From NCBI RefSeq assembly GCF_018128905.1, contig NZ_CP063808.1, positions 6,324,001 to 6,388,000 of the forward strand: a DNA stretch of 64,000 bases, given 5' to 3'. The notes beneath the pieces were generated by a model, which saw nothing but the letters and a program-made list of their open reading frames with translations, did not search any database and was not told where the DNA came from. Within the stretch, counting starts at the first letter, position 1; each line of letters opens with the position of its first letter. The position numbers and the translations under genes were made by a program. Below are positions 7,298 through 15,959 of this stretch, one piece after another. Source of the stretch: Streptomyces sp. A2-16 (GTDB lineage Bacteria > Actinomycetota > Actinomycetes > Streptomycetales > Streptomycetaceae).

Positions 7298-9307
7298 TCA
7301 ATCGCTGGTGCGGCGAGCCGCTGCCTGAGTGATCCGGTCGAACATGACGCCCAGCAGGACGATGGCGAGCCCGGCCGCCAGGCCCTTGCCGTACAGCTGT
7401 CCCTGCGAGAAGCCCGCCACCACGTCGTAGCCGAGGGCACCCGCGCCCACCAGGCCGCCGACGACGACCATCGCCAGCACGTAGATCAGGCCCTGGTTGG
7501 TCGCGAGCGTCAGGGCGCTGCGGGCCATCGGCAACTGGACCTTGGTGATGATCTGCCAGGTGTTGCACCCGGTGGAGGTCGCCGCCTCGACGGTGGTGGC
7601 CGGGACGGTCCGCACCCCGTCGGCGATGATCTTGATGGCGACCGGGGCCGCGTAGACGATCGCGGCGACGATGGCCGTGAACCGGGTCGCGCCGAACAGG
7701 GCGAGGAACGGCACGAGATAGACGAACGGCGGCATGACCTGGGCCGCGTCGAGGGTGGGCCGCACCAGCCGGTCCACCAGCGCGCTGCGTCCCATCCACA
7801 CCCCGAAGACCACGCCGAGCAGCATGACCAGCACGGTCGCCACGACGGTGGAGGCCAGGGTCGTCATGCCGTCCGACCACACGCCGGTGGCGACCAGGAG
7901 TCCCACGCACACGGCGGTGGTGATCCCCGCGCGCGGGCCGCCCAGTACCACGGCGATCCCGATCAGGGCCGCGCCGACGAGCCACCACGGGGAGTCCGTC
8001 AGCAGGGTCTGGAAGGGGTTGAGCAGTCCGTTGGTGATGACGTCGCGGAAGCCGTTGGTCAGCCCGGACAGGTTGTCCTGCGCCCAGGTGGTCACGTTGT
8101 CGGCCGCCTTGGCGATGTTGCTGCCGGTGCTTCCCTCCCCGGGGAACTCGGCCGCCCACACATAGGTGTGCGACAGATAGACCAGTACGGCCGCCACCGC
8201 TCCCCCGGCCACGAGCAGGTGCCGACGCCACTTGAGCAGGGGGCCGGCGTTGCGCCGGGCGGCCTCCGCGCGTCCGCTCGCCGCGGTGGTGACCCGGTCC
8301 AGGACGATCGCCATGACGACGATCGCGAGGCCCGCGTTGAAGGCCGTGCCGACGTCGAGGGACTGCAGGGCCTGGACGACGGTCTTGCCGAGCCCGGGGG
8401 CGTCGATCAGGGCCGCGATGGTCACCATCGCCAGGGCGGCCATGATGGTCTGGTTGACGCCCATCACCACGGTCCGCTTGGACATCGGCAGCAGCACCTT
8501 GAGCAGCGACTGTCTGCGGGTGGCGCCCATGGAGTCGGCCGCCTCGACCGTCGTCGCGGGCACCGAGCGGATGGCGTGCGCGGTGATGCGCAGGGCCGGC
8601 GGCGCCGCGTAGATGACGGTGGCGATGGTGGCGGAGGCCCCGCCGATCAGAAAGAACAGGGTCAGCGGCGCCAGGTAGACGAAGGTCGGCATCGTCTGCA
8701 TGAAGTCCAGGAACGGGGTGGCGATCCGGTTGGCCCGATCCGACAGGCCGGCCCACACGCCCAGCGGGAGGGCGAACAGCAGCGCCACCAGGACCGCGGA
8801 GAGGGTCAGGGCCAGGGTGTCCATGCTCTCCTGCCACAGGCCCTGGAGCCCGAGGAAGGTGAAGCCGGCCACGGCCAGCAGCGCGACCCGCCAGTTGGCG
8901 ACCGCCCAGGAGACGTAGCCGACGAGCCCGACGACCCCGAGCCAGCCGATCTGCGGCAGCGGGCGGTCACCGGACGGCTGGGAGATGAGGTCCTGCACGA
9001 AGGTCACCAGGTTGTCGATGACCAGCCGGATCTCGTTGAAGAAGTACAGGAACAGCGGGTTGGAGTTGCGGTTGGCGCCGATGGAGTCGTTGACGTCGTT
9101 GAGCCAGCGGTGCAGATCGGTGAGGTCGGCCGCGGCCAGCGCCAGGGTCTGCTTTCCGCGCAGCAGGGCGAAGAGGACGAGCCAGACGACGAGGATCGCG
9201 CCCACGACCATGGACCGGCTGATCCTGCGCACGGGGGCCGGGGGTGGGGGCGGGGCGGACTGCCGCGCCTCCCCCGAGGTCTCGGGCTTCTCCATGGCGA
9301 CGGTCAT
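7298..9307 (-). CDS. Fused double permease of betaine ABC importer
   Basis: Integral membrane component of the ABC importer, 669 residues. It contains two complete binding-protein-dependent permease modules in one chain. The first (about 180-370) has the EAA-type loop RSVPATTVEAADSMGA. The second (about 470-660) has a near-copy, RTVPATTVEAATSTGC. Each is followed by a GLVG/GLGK-type helix. ProW proteins usually carry one module (~280-350 residues) and dimerise, so this looks like a tandem duplication and fusion. ATG 9307 shares its A with the TGA of the ATPase gene (TGATG), which implies translational coupling. The N-terminus is Pro-rich and cytoplasmic. Confidence 0.9.
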   Translation of the reverse strand: MTVAMEKPETSGEARQSAPPPPPAPVRRISRSMVVGAILVVWLVLFALLRGKQTLALAAADLTDLHRWLNDVNDSIGANRNSNPLFLYFFNEIRLVIDNLVTFVQDLISQPSGDRPLPQIGWLGVVGLVGYVSWAVANWRVALLAVAGFTFLGLQGLWQESMDTLALTLSAVLVALLFALPLGVWAGLSDRANRIATPFLDFMQTMPTFVYLAPLTLFFLIGGASATIATVIYAAPPALRITAHAIRSVPATTVEAADSMGATRRQSLLKVLLPMSKRTVVMGVNQTIMAALAMVTIAALIDAPGLGKTVVQALQSLDVGTAFNAGLAIVVMAIVLDRVTTAASGRAEAARRNAGPLLKWRRHLLVAGGAVAAVLVYLSHTYVWAAEFPGEGSTGSNIAKAADNVTTWAQDNLSGLTNGFRDVITNGLLNPFQTLLTDSPWWLVGAALIGIAVVLGGPRAGITTAVCVGLLVATGVWSDGMTTLASTVVATVLVMLLGVVFGVWMGRSALVDRLVRPTLDAAQVMPPFVYLVPFLALFGATRFTAIVAAIVYAAPVAIKIIADGVRTVPATTVEAATSTGCNTWQIITKVQLPMARSALTLATNQGLIYVLAMVVVGGLVGAGALGYDVVAGFSQGQLYGKGLAAGLAIVLLGVMFDRITQAAARRTSD

Positions 9308-10395
9308 CAGGCGTCGCCTTCCTGCCCGGCGACCACCGCGAGGATCTCCTCGTCGCCGACGATGCCGAGCAGTTCGCCGTTCTCGACGACCTTGACGGGC
9401 TTCTCGGCCGCGAGCACCGCCCGGGTGGCCTCCTTCACCACCACGTCCGGGCCCAACTCGGGTCCGTCCAGCGGGTCTTCGGGGGTGGCCGGGCGCATGA
9501 TCCAGCGCAGGGTGAGCACATCGCCGCGCGGCACGTCCTTGACGAAGTCGCGTACGTAGTCGTCGGCGGGGGCGCCGACGAGTTCGTCGCCGGTGCCGCA
9601 CTGGACCATCTTTCCGTCCCGCATGATGAGGATGCGGTCGCCGAGCTTCAGCGCCTCGGAGAGGTCGTGGGTGATGAACACCATCGTCTTGCCGACCTCG
9701 TGGTGCAGCCGGATGACCTCGTTCTGCATGTCACGGCGGATCAGCGGGTCCAGCGCCGAGAAGGGCTCGTCGAAGAGGAGGACGTCCGGGTCGCCGGCCA
9801 ACGCCCGTGCCAGGCCCACGCGTTGCTGCATGCCGCCGGAGAGCTGGTCGGGGTAGGAGTTCTCGTAGCCGGACAGGCCCACGAGTTCGACGACCTCCAG
9901 CGCCCGCCGGGTGCGCTCGGCCCTGCCCATGCCGCGGATCTCCAGCCCGAACGCCACGTTGTCGACGACGCGGCGGTGGGGCAGCAGACCGAAGTGCTGG
10001 AAGACCATGGAGAACTTGCTGCGCCGCAGTTCGCGCAGCCGGCGCTCGTCGGCGTCCCGGATGTCCTCGCCCTCGAAGACGATCTCGCCGGCGGTGGGCT
10101 CGATCAGCCGGGTCAGACAGCGCACCAGGGTGGACTTGCCGGAGCCGGACAGTCCCATGACGACGAAGACCTCGCCGGGCGCGACCTCGAAGTGCACGTC
10201 GCGCACGGCGGCGGTGCAGCCCGTGCGGTCCATGAGCTCGCGGCGGCTGAGCCCGCACAGCTCCTCGGAGCCCGGTACCTGCTCCGCCTTCGGCCCGAAC
10301 ACCTTCCACAGCCCGCGCACGGATATGACCGGTGTCGGGGCCGCGTCCTCGGGTGTGCCGCGCGTCGGCGGCACCTCGGTCTTGGTGGGGGTCAT
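9307..10395 (-). CDS. proV: Glycine betaine ABC importer ATPase
   Basis: ATP-binding subunit driving betaine/choline import, 362 residues. Walker A is GLSGSGKST, the signature is LSGGMQQRVGLARAL, and Walker B is VLLFDEPFSALDP, followed by the switch His in VFITHDLSEAL. An N-terminal extension (about 1-60) precedes the ABC domain, as in ProV/OpuAA. The C-terminus (~300-362) keeps a short CBS-like stretch (KPVKVVENGELLGIVGDEEIL); in this family such domains sense ionic strength, and here it looks reduced. ATG 10395 has AGAGGT upstream and lies 20 bp after the betB stop, so it is co-transcribed with betB. Confidence 0.93.
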   Translation of the reverse strand: MTPTKTEVPPTRGTPEDAAPTPVISVRGLWKVFGPKAEQVPGSEELCGLSRRELMDRTGCTAAVRDVHFEVAPGEVFVVMGLSGSGKSTLVRCLTRLIEPTAGEIVFEGEDIRDADERRLRELRRSKFSMVFQHFGLLPHRRVVDNVAFGLEIRGMGRAERTRRALEVVELVGLSGYENSYPDQLSGGMQQRVGLARALAGDPDVLLFDEPFSALDPLIRRDMQNEVIRLHHEVGKTMVFITHDLSEALKLGDRILIMRDGKMVQCGTGDELVGAPADDYVRDFVKDVPRGDVLTLRWIMRPATPEDPLDGPELGPDVVVKEATRAVLAAEKPVKVVENGELLGIVGDEEILAVVAGQEGDA

Positions 10396-10415
10396 GGTCG
10401 ACCTCTTCTCGGCGT

Positions 10416-11885
10416 TCAGCCGCGGAACCAGTGCTGCGGCCGGGGTTGGATGTTCTGCCAGATGTGCTTGGGCTCGCGGTACTCGTCGAGGCCGGTCGGT
10501 CCCAGTTCCCGGCCCACACCGGAGTGTCCGAAGCCACCCCATTCGGCCTGCGGCACATAGGGGTGGTAGTCGTTGATCCACACCGTGCCGTGCCGCAGCC
10601 GTCGGGCGACCCGCTGGGCCTTCCCGGCGTCCTGCGTCCACACGGCCCCGGCGAGTCCGTACTCCGTGTCGTTGGCGATGCGTACGGCGTCGTCCTCACC
10701 GGTGAAGCGCTCCACGGTGAGCACGGGCCCGAAGGACTCCTCGTGCACCACCCGCATGTCCTGCCGGCACTCGTCGAGCACGGTGGGCGGGTAGTAGTGG
10801 CCGTTCGCGAGGGCCGGGTCGGCGGGCCGCGCGCCGCCGCAGCGCAGGACGGCGCCCTCGGCCACACCGGCCGCGACGTACGCCTCGACCTTCTCCAGGT
10901 GCTGGGCCGAGATCAGCGCCCCGGTCTCGGCCTCGGGGTCGAAGGGCCCGCCGAGGCGGATCTGCCGGGCCCGGCGGACCACCTCGTCGACGAAGCGGTC
11001 GTGCAGCGAGTCCTCGACGATCAGCCGGGCCCCGGCCGAGCAGACCTGCCCGGAGTGCAGGAAGACGGCCGTGAGCGCGAAGTCCACGGCCGTCTCGAAG
11101 TCGGCGTCGGCGAAGACGACGTTGGGGTTCTTGCCGCCGAGTTCCAGCGCGACCTTCTTCACGGTCGCGGCGGCGGTGGCCATGATCCTTTTGCCGGTCT
11201 CCACGCCCCCCGTGAAGGACACCATGTCGACGCGGGGGTCCTCGGACAGCGGTGCGCCGACCTCGGGGCCGGTGCCGAGGACGAGGTTGGCCGCACCGGC
11301 GGGGAGTCCGGCCTCCTCCAGTGCCCTCATGAGCAGGATCGAGGTGGAGGGGGTGAGCTCACTGGGCTTCAGGACGATCGTGTTGCCGGCGAGAAGAGCC
11401 GGGGCCACTTTCCAACTCGCTTGCAGAAGTGGGTAGTTCCACGGTGTGATCAGTCCGCAGACCCCGATCGGCTCGTGGACCACGCGACTGACGGCGTCGT
11501 CCCGTCCGGTGTCGATCACACGGCCGGCGTCGGTGCCGCCGAGCCCGCCGTAATAGCGAAGACAGGAGACGACGTCGGCGATGTCGTACTCGCTCTCCAC
11601 CAGCCGCTTGCCGGTGTCCAGCGACTCGGCGCGGGCGAACTCCTTGGCGTCGCGCTCGATCAGGTCGGCGGTGCGCAGCAGCAGGGCGCCGCGTTCCCGC
11701 TCGGGGGTGTGCGGCCAGGGCCCTTCGTCGAAGGCCCGGCGGGCGGCGGCGAGGGCCGCCTCGGTGTCGGCCCGGGTGCCTTCGGACACGGTCGCGGAGA
11801 GCGTGCCGTCGGCGGGACATCGGATCTCCCGGCGGCCGCCGGCCACCGGATCCCGCCATTCACCGTCCACGTACAGGTCTGCCAC
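10416..11885 (-). CDS. betB: Betaine aldehyde dehydrogenase
   Basis: NAD(P)-dependent oxidation of betaine aldehyde to glycine betaine in the cytoplasm. From GTG 11885 it has 489 residues, the usual BetB length, and begins VADLYVDGEWRDPVAGG. It shows ITPWNYPLLQASWK (cofactor site), the catalytic Glu in ALELGGKNPN and the catalytic Cys in HSGQVCSAG. I chose GTG 11885 because AAGGG lies 8 nt upstream. An alternative ATG at 11918 would start inside the operator palindrome. It leads the operon betB-ATPase-permease-binding protein. BetA lies upstream on the same strand with a 184-bp gap that contains an operator. Other aldehydes cannot be excluded from sequence, but the BetA neighbour supports the call. 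Confidence 0.92.
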   Translation of the reverse strand: MADLYVDGEWRDPVAGGRREIRCPADGTLSATVSEGTRADTEAALAAARRAFDEGPWPHTPERERGALLLRTADLIERDAKEFARAESLDTGKRLVESEYDIADVVSCLRYYGGLGGTDAGRVIDTGRDDAVSRVVHEPIGVCGLITPWNYPLLQASWKVAPALLAGNTIVLKPSELTPSTSILLMRALEEAGLPAGAANLVLGTGPEVGAPLSEDPRVDMVSFTGGVETGKRIMATAAATVKKVALELGGKNPNVVFADADFETAVDFALTAVFLHSGQVCSAGARLIVEDSLHDRFVDEVVRRARQIRLGGPFDPEAETGALISAQHLEKVEAYVAAGVAEGAVLRCGGARPADPALANGHYYPPTVLDECRQDMRVVHEESFGPVLTVERFTGEDDAVRIANDTEYGLAGAVWTQDAGKAQRVARRLRHGTVWINDYHPYVPQAEWGGFGHSGVGRELGPTGLDEYREPKHIWQNIQPRPQHWFRG

Positions 11886-11909
11886 GTCGGGAGCCCTTCG
11901 AGCGATTTC

Positions 11910-11926
11910 GTTGCGCATGACGCATC
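11910..11926. promoter_or_regulatory. 17-bp IclR-type operator, betB
   Basis: GTTGC-GCATGAC-GCATC has one mismatch in the right arm relative to the shared palindrome. It is centred 33 bp upstream of the preferred GTG start of betB. The site implies that betB and the transporter have their own regulated promoter besides any read-through from betA. Confidence 0.58.
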
Positions 11927-12069
11927 GCATTGCTTGTGGTGGAACACTCTGGAGAATGCGTGAACCCACGTCAAGGGGTCGGGGGATGACGGTTTGGGCA
12001 CGCGGACGCCTTGCGCGCAGCCCCGGCACGGCCGGTTTCCGGTACAAGCGGCCCCGCGAAAAAACTGGG

Positions 12070-13740
12070 TTACCCCGCCTGCGTACGGGCGTCCCGGTGC
12101 CGGTAGTACACGGCCTCGGAAGGGGCGAGCGGCTCCTTGCCGAGGATGAGGTCCGCCGCCTTCTCCGCGATCATCATCACCGGCGCGTAGATGTTGCCGT
12201 TGGTGACATAGGGCATCACCGAGGCGTCGACGACACGCAGCCCCTCGACGCCGTGGACGCGCATGCTGGCCGGGTCGACGACGGCCATCTCGTCGGTGCC
12301 CATCTTGCAGGTGCAGGAGGGGTGCAGGGCGGTCTCGCCGTCCTTGGCGACCCAGGCGAGGATCTCCTCGTCGGTCTCGACGGACGGGCCGGGCGAGATC
12401 TCCCCGCCGTTGAAGGGGGCCAGGGCGGGCTGGTTGAGCAGCTTGCGCGCGACGCGGATCGCCTCGACCCACTCGCGGCGGTCCTGTTCGGTGGACAGGT
12501 AGTTGAAGCGCAGCGCCGGGTGTTCCTCCGGGTCCCTGCTCCTGATCTTCACCGAGCCGAGGGCGTCGGAGTACATGGGGCCCACGTGCACCTGGTACCC
12601 GTGTCCGCCGGCGGGCACCGAGCCGTCGTAGCGGACCGCGATCGGCAGGAAGTGGAACATCAGGTTGGGGTAGTCGACGTCGTCGTTGCTGCGCGCGAAG
12701 CCGCCCGCCTCGAAGTGGTTGGTCGCCGCGGGGCCCTTGCGGAAGAGCCATTGCAGCCCGATGAAGGGGGCGCGCCATTTCGCGAGATACGGCTGCATGG
12801 AGACGGGCTGCTTGCAGGCGTACTGGATGTACACCTCCAGGTGGTCCTGCAGGTTCTCGCCGACGCCCGGCAGGTCGTGGACGACGTCGATGCCGAGCGC
12901 GCGCAGCTCCTCGGCGTTGCCGATGCCGGAGAGCTGGAGCAGCTGCGGGGAGTTGATGGCGCCGCCGCAGAGGATGACCTCCTTGGCGCGCACCTGCTGG
13001 AGCGCCCCGCGGCCGCGCCGGTACTCGACGCCGACGGCCTTCCTGCCCTCGAAGAGGACGCGGGTGACGAGGGCGCGCGTGGTGACGGTGAGGTTGGGAC
13101 GCTTCCTGACGGGCTTCAGGTAGGCCTTGGAGGCGGAGAGCCGGCGTCCGCGGTGGACGTTGCGGTCGAACTTGGCGAAGCCTTCCTGCCGGTAGCCGTT
13201 GACGTCCTCGGTGGGCGCGTAGCCGGCCTCCTCGGTGGCCTTCTGGAAGGCGGTGAAGAGCGGGTTGGTGGCCGGGCCGCGCTCCAGGACGAGCGGGCCG
13301 TCGTGGCCGCGGAACTCGTCGTCAGGGTCGGCCGCGAGGCAGTTCTCCATGCGCTTGAAGTACGGCAGGCAGTGCGCGTAGTCCCAGGTCTCCATGCCGG
13401 GATCGGCGGCCCAGCGCTCGTAGTCCATGGGGTTGCCGCGCTGGAAGATCATGCCGTTGATGCTGCTGGAGCCGCCCAGCACCTTGCCGCGGGCGTGGTA
13501 GACGCGCCGACCGCCCATGTGGGGCTCGGGCTCGGACTCGTACTTCCAGTCGTAGAAACGGCTGCCGATCGGATAGGTCAGCGCCGCGGGCATGTGGATG
13601 AAGACGTCCCACGGGTAGTCGGGCCGCCCTGCCTCCAGGACCAGCACCCGGTTTCCCGGGTCGGCGGAGAGCCGGTTGGCCAGTGCGCTGCCGGCCGATC
13701 CACCGCCGACGATGACGAAGTCGTACTGCTGAGGAGCCAT
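12070..13740 (-). CDS. betA: Choline dehydrogenase, GMC family
   Basis: FAD enzyme oxidising choline to betaine aldehyde, 556 residues, the expected length for BetA. It starts with YDFVIVGGGSAGSALANRL and has the GMC signature regions GKVLGGSSSINGM and GAINSPQLLQLSGIG. The active-site His lies in ALHPSCTCKMG. YVTNGNIYAPVMMIAEKAAD near the C-terminus carries the second catalytic polar residue. ATG 13740 is the start that places the FAD motif at residue ~7. It is divergent from iclR copy 2, with two exact operators in the shared 157-bp region. Other GMC alcohol oxidoreductases are possible in principle; adjacency to betB makes choline the best substrate. Confidence 0.92.
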   Translation of the reverse strand: MAPQQYDFVIVGGGSAGSALANRLSADPGNRVLVLEAGRPDYPWDVFIHMPAALTYPIGSRFYDWKYESEPEPHMGGRRVYHARGKVLGGSSSINGMIFQRGNPMDYERWAADPGMETWDYAHCLPYFKRMENCLAADPDDEFRGHDGPLVLERGPATNPLFTAFQKATEEAGYAPTEDVNGYRQEGFAKFDRNVHRGRRLSASKAYLKPVRKRPNLTVTTRALVTRVLFEGRKAVGVEYRRGRGALQQVRAKEVILCGGAINSPQLLQLSGIGNAEELRALGIDVVHDLPGVGENLQDHLEVYIQYACKQPVSMQPYLAKWRAPFIGLQWLFRKGPAATNHFEAGGFARSNDDVDYPNLMFHFLPIAVRYDGSVPAGGHGYQVHVGPMYSDALGSVKIRSRDPEEHPALRFNYLSTEQDRREWVEAIRVARKLLNQPALAPFNGGEISPGPSVETDEEILAWVAKDGETALHPSCTCKMGTDEMAVVDPASMRVHGVEGLRVVDASVMPYVTNGNIYAPVMMIAEKAADLILGKEPLAPSEAVYYRHRDARTQAG

Positions 13741-13808
13741 GGTGCCTCGTCTCGCTCGCGCCGTAGATACGCGCGGCATGCTAGTACGAGTAGCGTGATA
13801 CGCACCAG

Positions 13809-13825
13809 GTTGCGAAGCGCGCAAC
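13809..13825. promoter_or_regulatory. 17-bp IclR-type operator, betA/iclR2
   Basis: GTTGC-GAAGCGC-GCAAC has exact arms, and the inner bases extend the symmetry to GTTGCG/CGCAAC. It lies in the divergent betA / iclR2 region, 81 bp from the second operator. A further small palindrome, GCGTGATACGC, sits at 13793-13803. Confidence 0.7.
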
Positions 13826-13885
13826 TTGCACGACATATGCACAGGGTCCGCGAAACATACTTCCGCCCTTGTTGTTTACCCGCCG

Positions 13886-13906
13886 TATAGTTGCGTTGTG
13901 AGCAAC
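13886..13906 (+). promoter_or_regulatory. Leaderless promoter with operator over iclR2 start
   Basis: TATAGT (13886-13891) is a good -10 element only 7 nt before the GTG start, so the transcript is probably leaderless. The exact operator GTTGC-GTTGTGA-GCAAC (13890-13906) covers the -10 end, the start site and the first codons. A protein bound there would block initiation, which points to autorepression. Basis is sequence position; start-site mapping is not available. Confidence 0.6.
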
Positions 13907-14695
13907 TACAACCCGGATAACGAAACGACAGGGTCGTCGAGCGGCGGAGTGCAGTCCGTGGACCGGGCCATTCACGTGATGGAGATCCTGGCCCAGCGCG
14001 GCGAGGCGGGCGTCAGCGAGGTCGCCGCCGAGATCGACGTCCACAAGTCCACGGCGTTCCGGCTCCTGGGCGCTCTGGAAGCGCGCGGCCTGGTGGAACA
14101 GGCAGGGGAACGCGGCAAGTACCGCCTCGGTTTCGGCATCGTGCGCCTGGCCGGCGCGGTCACCGGACGCATCGACATCACCCAGCAGAGCCGCCCGGTC
14201 TGCGAGGACCTGGCCGAGGAGCTCGGCGAGACGGTGAACCTCGCCGTGATGCAGGAGCGCTACGCCGTCAACCTGTACCAGGTGCGCGGCCCGGGGGCCG
14301 TCACCGCGCAGAACTGGGTCGGCCAGCTGACCCCGCTGCATGCCACGTCGAGCGGCAAGATCCTGCTGGCCCACCTGCCCGCCAAGGAGCGCTCCGCGCT
14401 GCTGACGGAGGCCGGCCTGAAGAAGGTCACCCCGCGCACCATCACCGCGAAGACGAAGCTCGAGAAGAACCTCGCCGAGGCCCGGGAGCGCGGTTACGCC
14501 TGGGCCCTCGAGGAGCTGGAGCTGGGCCTGCACGCCATGGCCGCGCCGGTGCGCGACCGGGACGGGGAGGTCATCGCGGCGCTCAGCGCCTCGGGACCCT
14601 CGTACCGGCTCTCCGAGGAGCGCCTGCACGAGCTCGCCCCGGTCCTGGTCAAGGGCGCCGAGGAGATCAGCCACCGCATGGGTTACCTGGGCTGA
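13898..14695 (+). CDS. IclR-family regulator, copy 2
   Basis: IclR-type transcription factor, 265 residues. Its HTH region (SGGVQSVDRAIHVMEILAQRG, DVHKSTAFRLLGALEARG) is almost identical to copy 1 at 2778-3569. Its effector domain contains LTPLHATSSGKILLAHL and is also close to copy 1. The near-identical recognition helices suggest both bind the same 17-bp palindrome. The start is GTG 13898, within an operator and just after a -10 element, implying a leaderless autoregulated mRNA. The gene is divergent from betA and convergent with the Rieske oxygenase gene, whose 3' end it overlaps by 13 bp. Likely the proximal regulator of choline and betaine catabolism. Confidence 0.92.
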   Translation: MSNYNPDNETTGSSSGGVQSVDRAIHVMEILAQRGEAGVSEVAAEIDVHKSTAFRLLGALEARGLVEQAGERGKYRLGFGIVRLAGAVTGRIDITQQSRPVCEDLAEELGETVNLAVMQERYAVNLYQVRGPGAVTAQNWVGQLTPLHATSSGKILLAHLPAKERSALLTEAGLKKVTPRTITAKTKLEKNLAEARERGYAWALEELELGLHAMAAPVRDRDGEVIAALSASGPSYRLSEERLHELAPVLVKGAEEISHRMGYLG

Positions 14696-15810
14696 GCCCC
14701 CAGCCGGGCCTGGACCCAGTCGTGGAACTCGCCGATGTGGTGCTCGCTGGGCACCAGCACACCGCCCTTGGCGTACAGCCGTGAGCCCATCCCCGGCTGA
14801 GTGCGCTCGCACGCGTCGAAGTCCTGCCGGTTGACCCGGTCGAAGAGCTCCACCGACCGGCTGACGTCCTTCCCGGACTCCACGACGTGCGGCAGGTACA
14901 GCCAGTCGCACTCGACGATCGTCCGGTCGACGGCCAGCGGGTACATCCGGTGGAAGATCACGTGGTCGGGCACGAGATTGACGAACACCTGCGGTCGCAC
15001 GGTGATCGCGTAGTAGCGCCGGTCCTGGTCCTCGGAGACCCCCGGAATGCGGTCCAGGCCCTCCGAACCGTCGACGGTGAAGCCCCTGACGTCCTCGCCG
15101 AACTCCGCGCCGTGCCCCACGTAGTACTGCGCCGCGTATCCGTCGGCGAACTCCGGGAGCACCTCGGTGAGTTCGGGATGGATCGTCGCGCAGTGGTAGC
15201 ACTCCATGAAGTTCTCGATGATCAGCTTCCAGTTGGCCTTCACGTCGTAGACGATGCGCCGGCCGACCCTGAGGTCCTCGATGCCGTAGCGCTCGATCGA
15301 CTCGGTGTCGCCGAGGCGGTCGATCACGTCCTGCACGACCTCGTCGAAGGGCGGCGGGTCCTCCGCGAGGCACACCCACACATAGCCGAGCCACTCGCGC
15401 ACGGCCACGCTCGCCAGTCCGTACTCGGTGCGGCCCACGTCCGGCATCTTGGTCAGGTTGGGCGCGGCGACGAGCTTTCCGGTGAGGTCGTACGTCCAGG
15501 CGTGGTACGGGCACTGGAAGGCACGCTTGACCTCGCCGGACTCCTCGGTGCACAGCTTGGCCCCGCGGTGCCGGCAGACGTTGAAGTAGGCGCGGATCGA
15601 GTTGTCCCGCGCGCGGGTGACCAGGATGCTCTCCCGGCCCACCTGCACGGTCTTGAAGGCGCCGGGTTTGGGCAGGTCGAAGGCGCGCACGGCGCAGAAC
15701 CACATCGCTTCGAAGATGCGGTCCTGCTCCTGGGCGAAGATCCCGGGATCCGTGTAGGCGGCGCCGGGGAGGGTGGCGATCAGGCTGTCGGGCAGGCTGG
15801 TCGAGGTCAC
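14683..15810 (-). CDS. Rieske oxygenase, likely glycine betaine demethylase
   Basis: Terminal oxygenase (alpha subunit), 375 residues. The Rieske [2Fe-2S] motif is CRHRGAKLC followed by CPYHAW. The mononuclear-iron site is NFMECYHCATIH (His-X4-His, preceded by the bridging acidic residue). This architecture is shared by GbcA (glycine betaine monooxygenase), stachydrine demethylase and carnitine oxygenase. Context with betA, betB, dimethylglycine oxidase and a formaldehyde-clearing enzyme makes betaine to dimethylglycine plus formaldehyde the best reaction. GTG 15810 has GAGGAG 6 nt upstream, better than a start at 15849. It is third in an operon after its ferredoxin and reductase, 121 bp after the reductase. 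Its stop region overlaps iclR2 tail-to-tail. Confidence 0.85.
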   Translation of the reverse strand: MTSTSLPDSLIATLPGAAYTDPGIFAQEQDRIFEAMWFCAVRAFDLPKPGAFKTVQVGRESILVTRARDNSIRAYFNVCRHRGAKLCTEESGEVKRAFQCPYHAWTYDLTGKLVAAPNLTKMPDVGRTEYGLASVAVREWLGYVWVCLAEDPPPFDEVVQDVIDRLGDTESIERYGIEDLRVGRRIVYDVKANWKLIIENFMECYHCATIHPELTEVLPEFADGYAAQYYVGHGAEFGEDVRGFTVDGSEGLDRIPGVSEDQDRRYYAITVRPQVFVNLVPDHVIFHRMYPLAVDRTIVECDWLYLPHVVESGKDVSRSVELFDRVNRQDFDACERTQPGMGSRLYAKGGVLVPSEHHIGEFHDWVQARLGAQPR

Positions 15811-15902
15811 AGTGCACTCCTCGGGGAACGTCGTGGGCCTGTGGTGCACGCCGGGACGAGCGGACGGCGTTCTGAACGGAGCGACAGCGGCGGTGCTGCC
15901 GG

Positions 15903-15959
15903 GCCGCTGCGGCGAGCGGCTTGCGCGTGTGTCAGGCCGCCGCGGCGAGCTGCTTGCGC
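15903..15959. repeat. 24-bp direct duplication at reductase stop
   Basis: A 24-bp block at 15903-15926 repeats 15936-15959 with two mismatches. The right copy is the last codons of the ferredoxin reductase gene; the left copy lies beyond its stop. It looks like a small slippage duplication in the reductase-oxygenase spacer. Confidence 0.6.

Noticed and set aside
7136..9559. Very long plus-strand open frame across the transporter genes
   Set aside because: Shadow of the permease gene; its low-complexity Arg/Gly/Asp/His composition is not protein-like.
15810..15849. Upstream ATG 15849 as the Rieske oxygenase start
   Set aside because: GTG 15810 has GAGGAG at proper spacing and begins at the usual place; the extra residues are not family-like.
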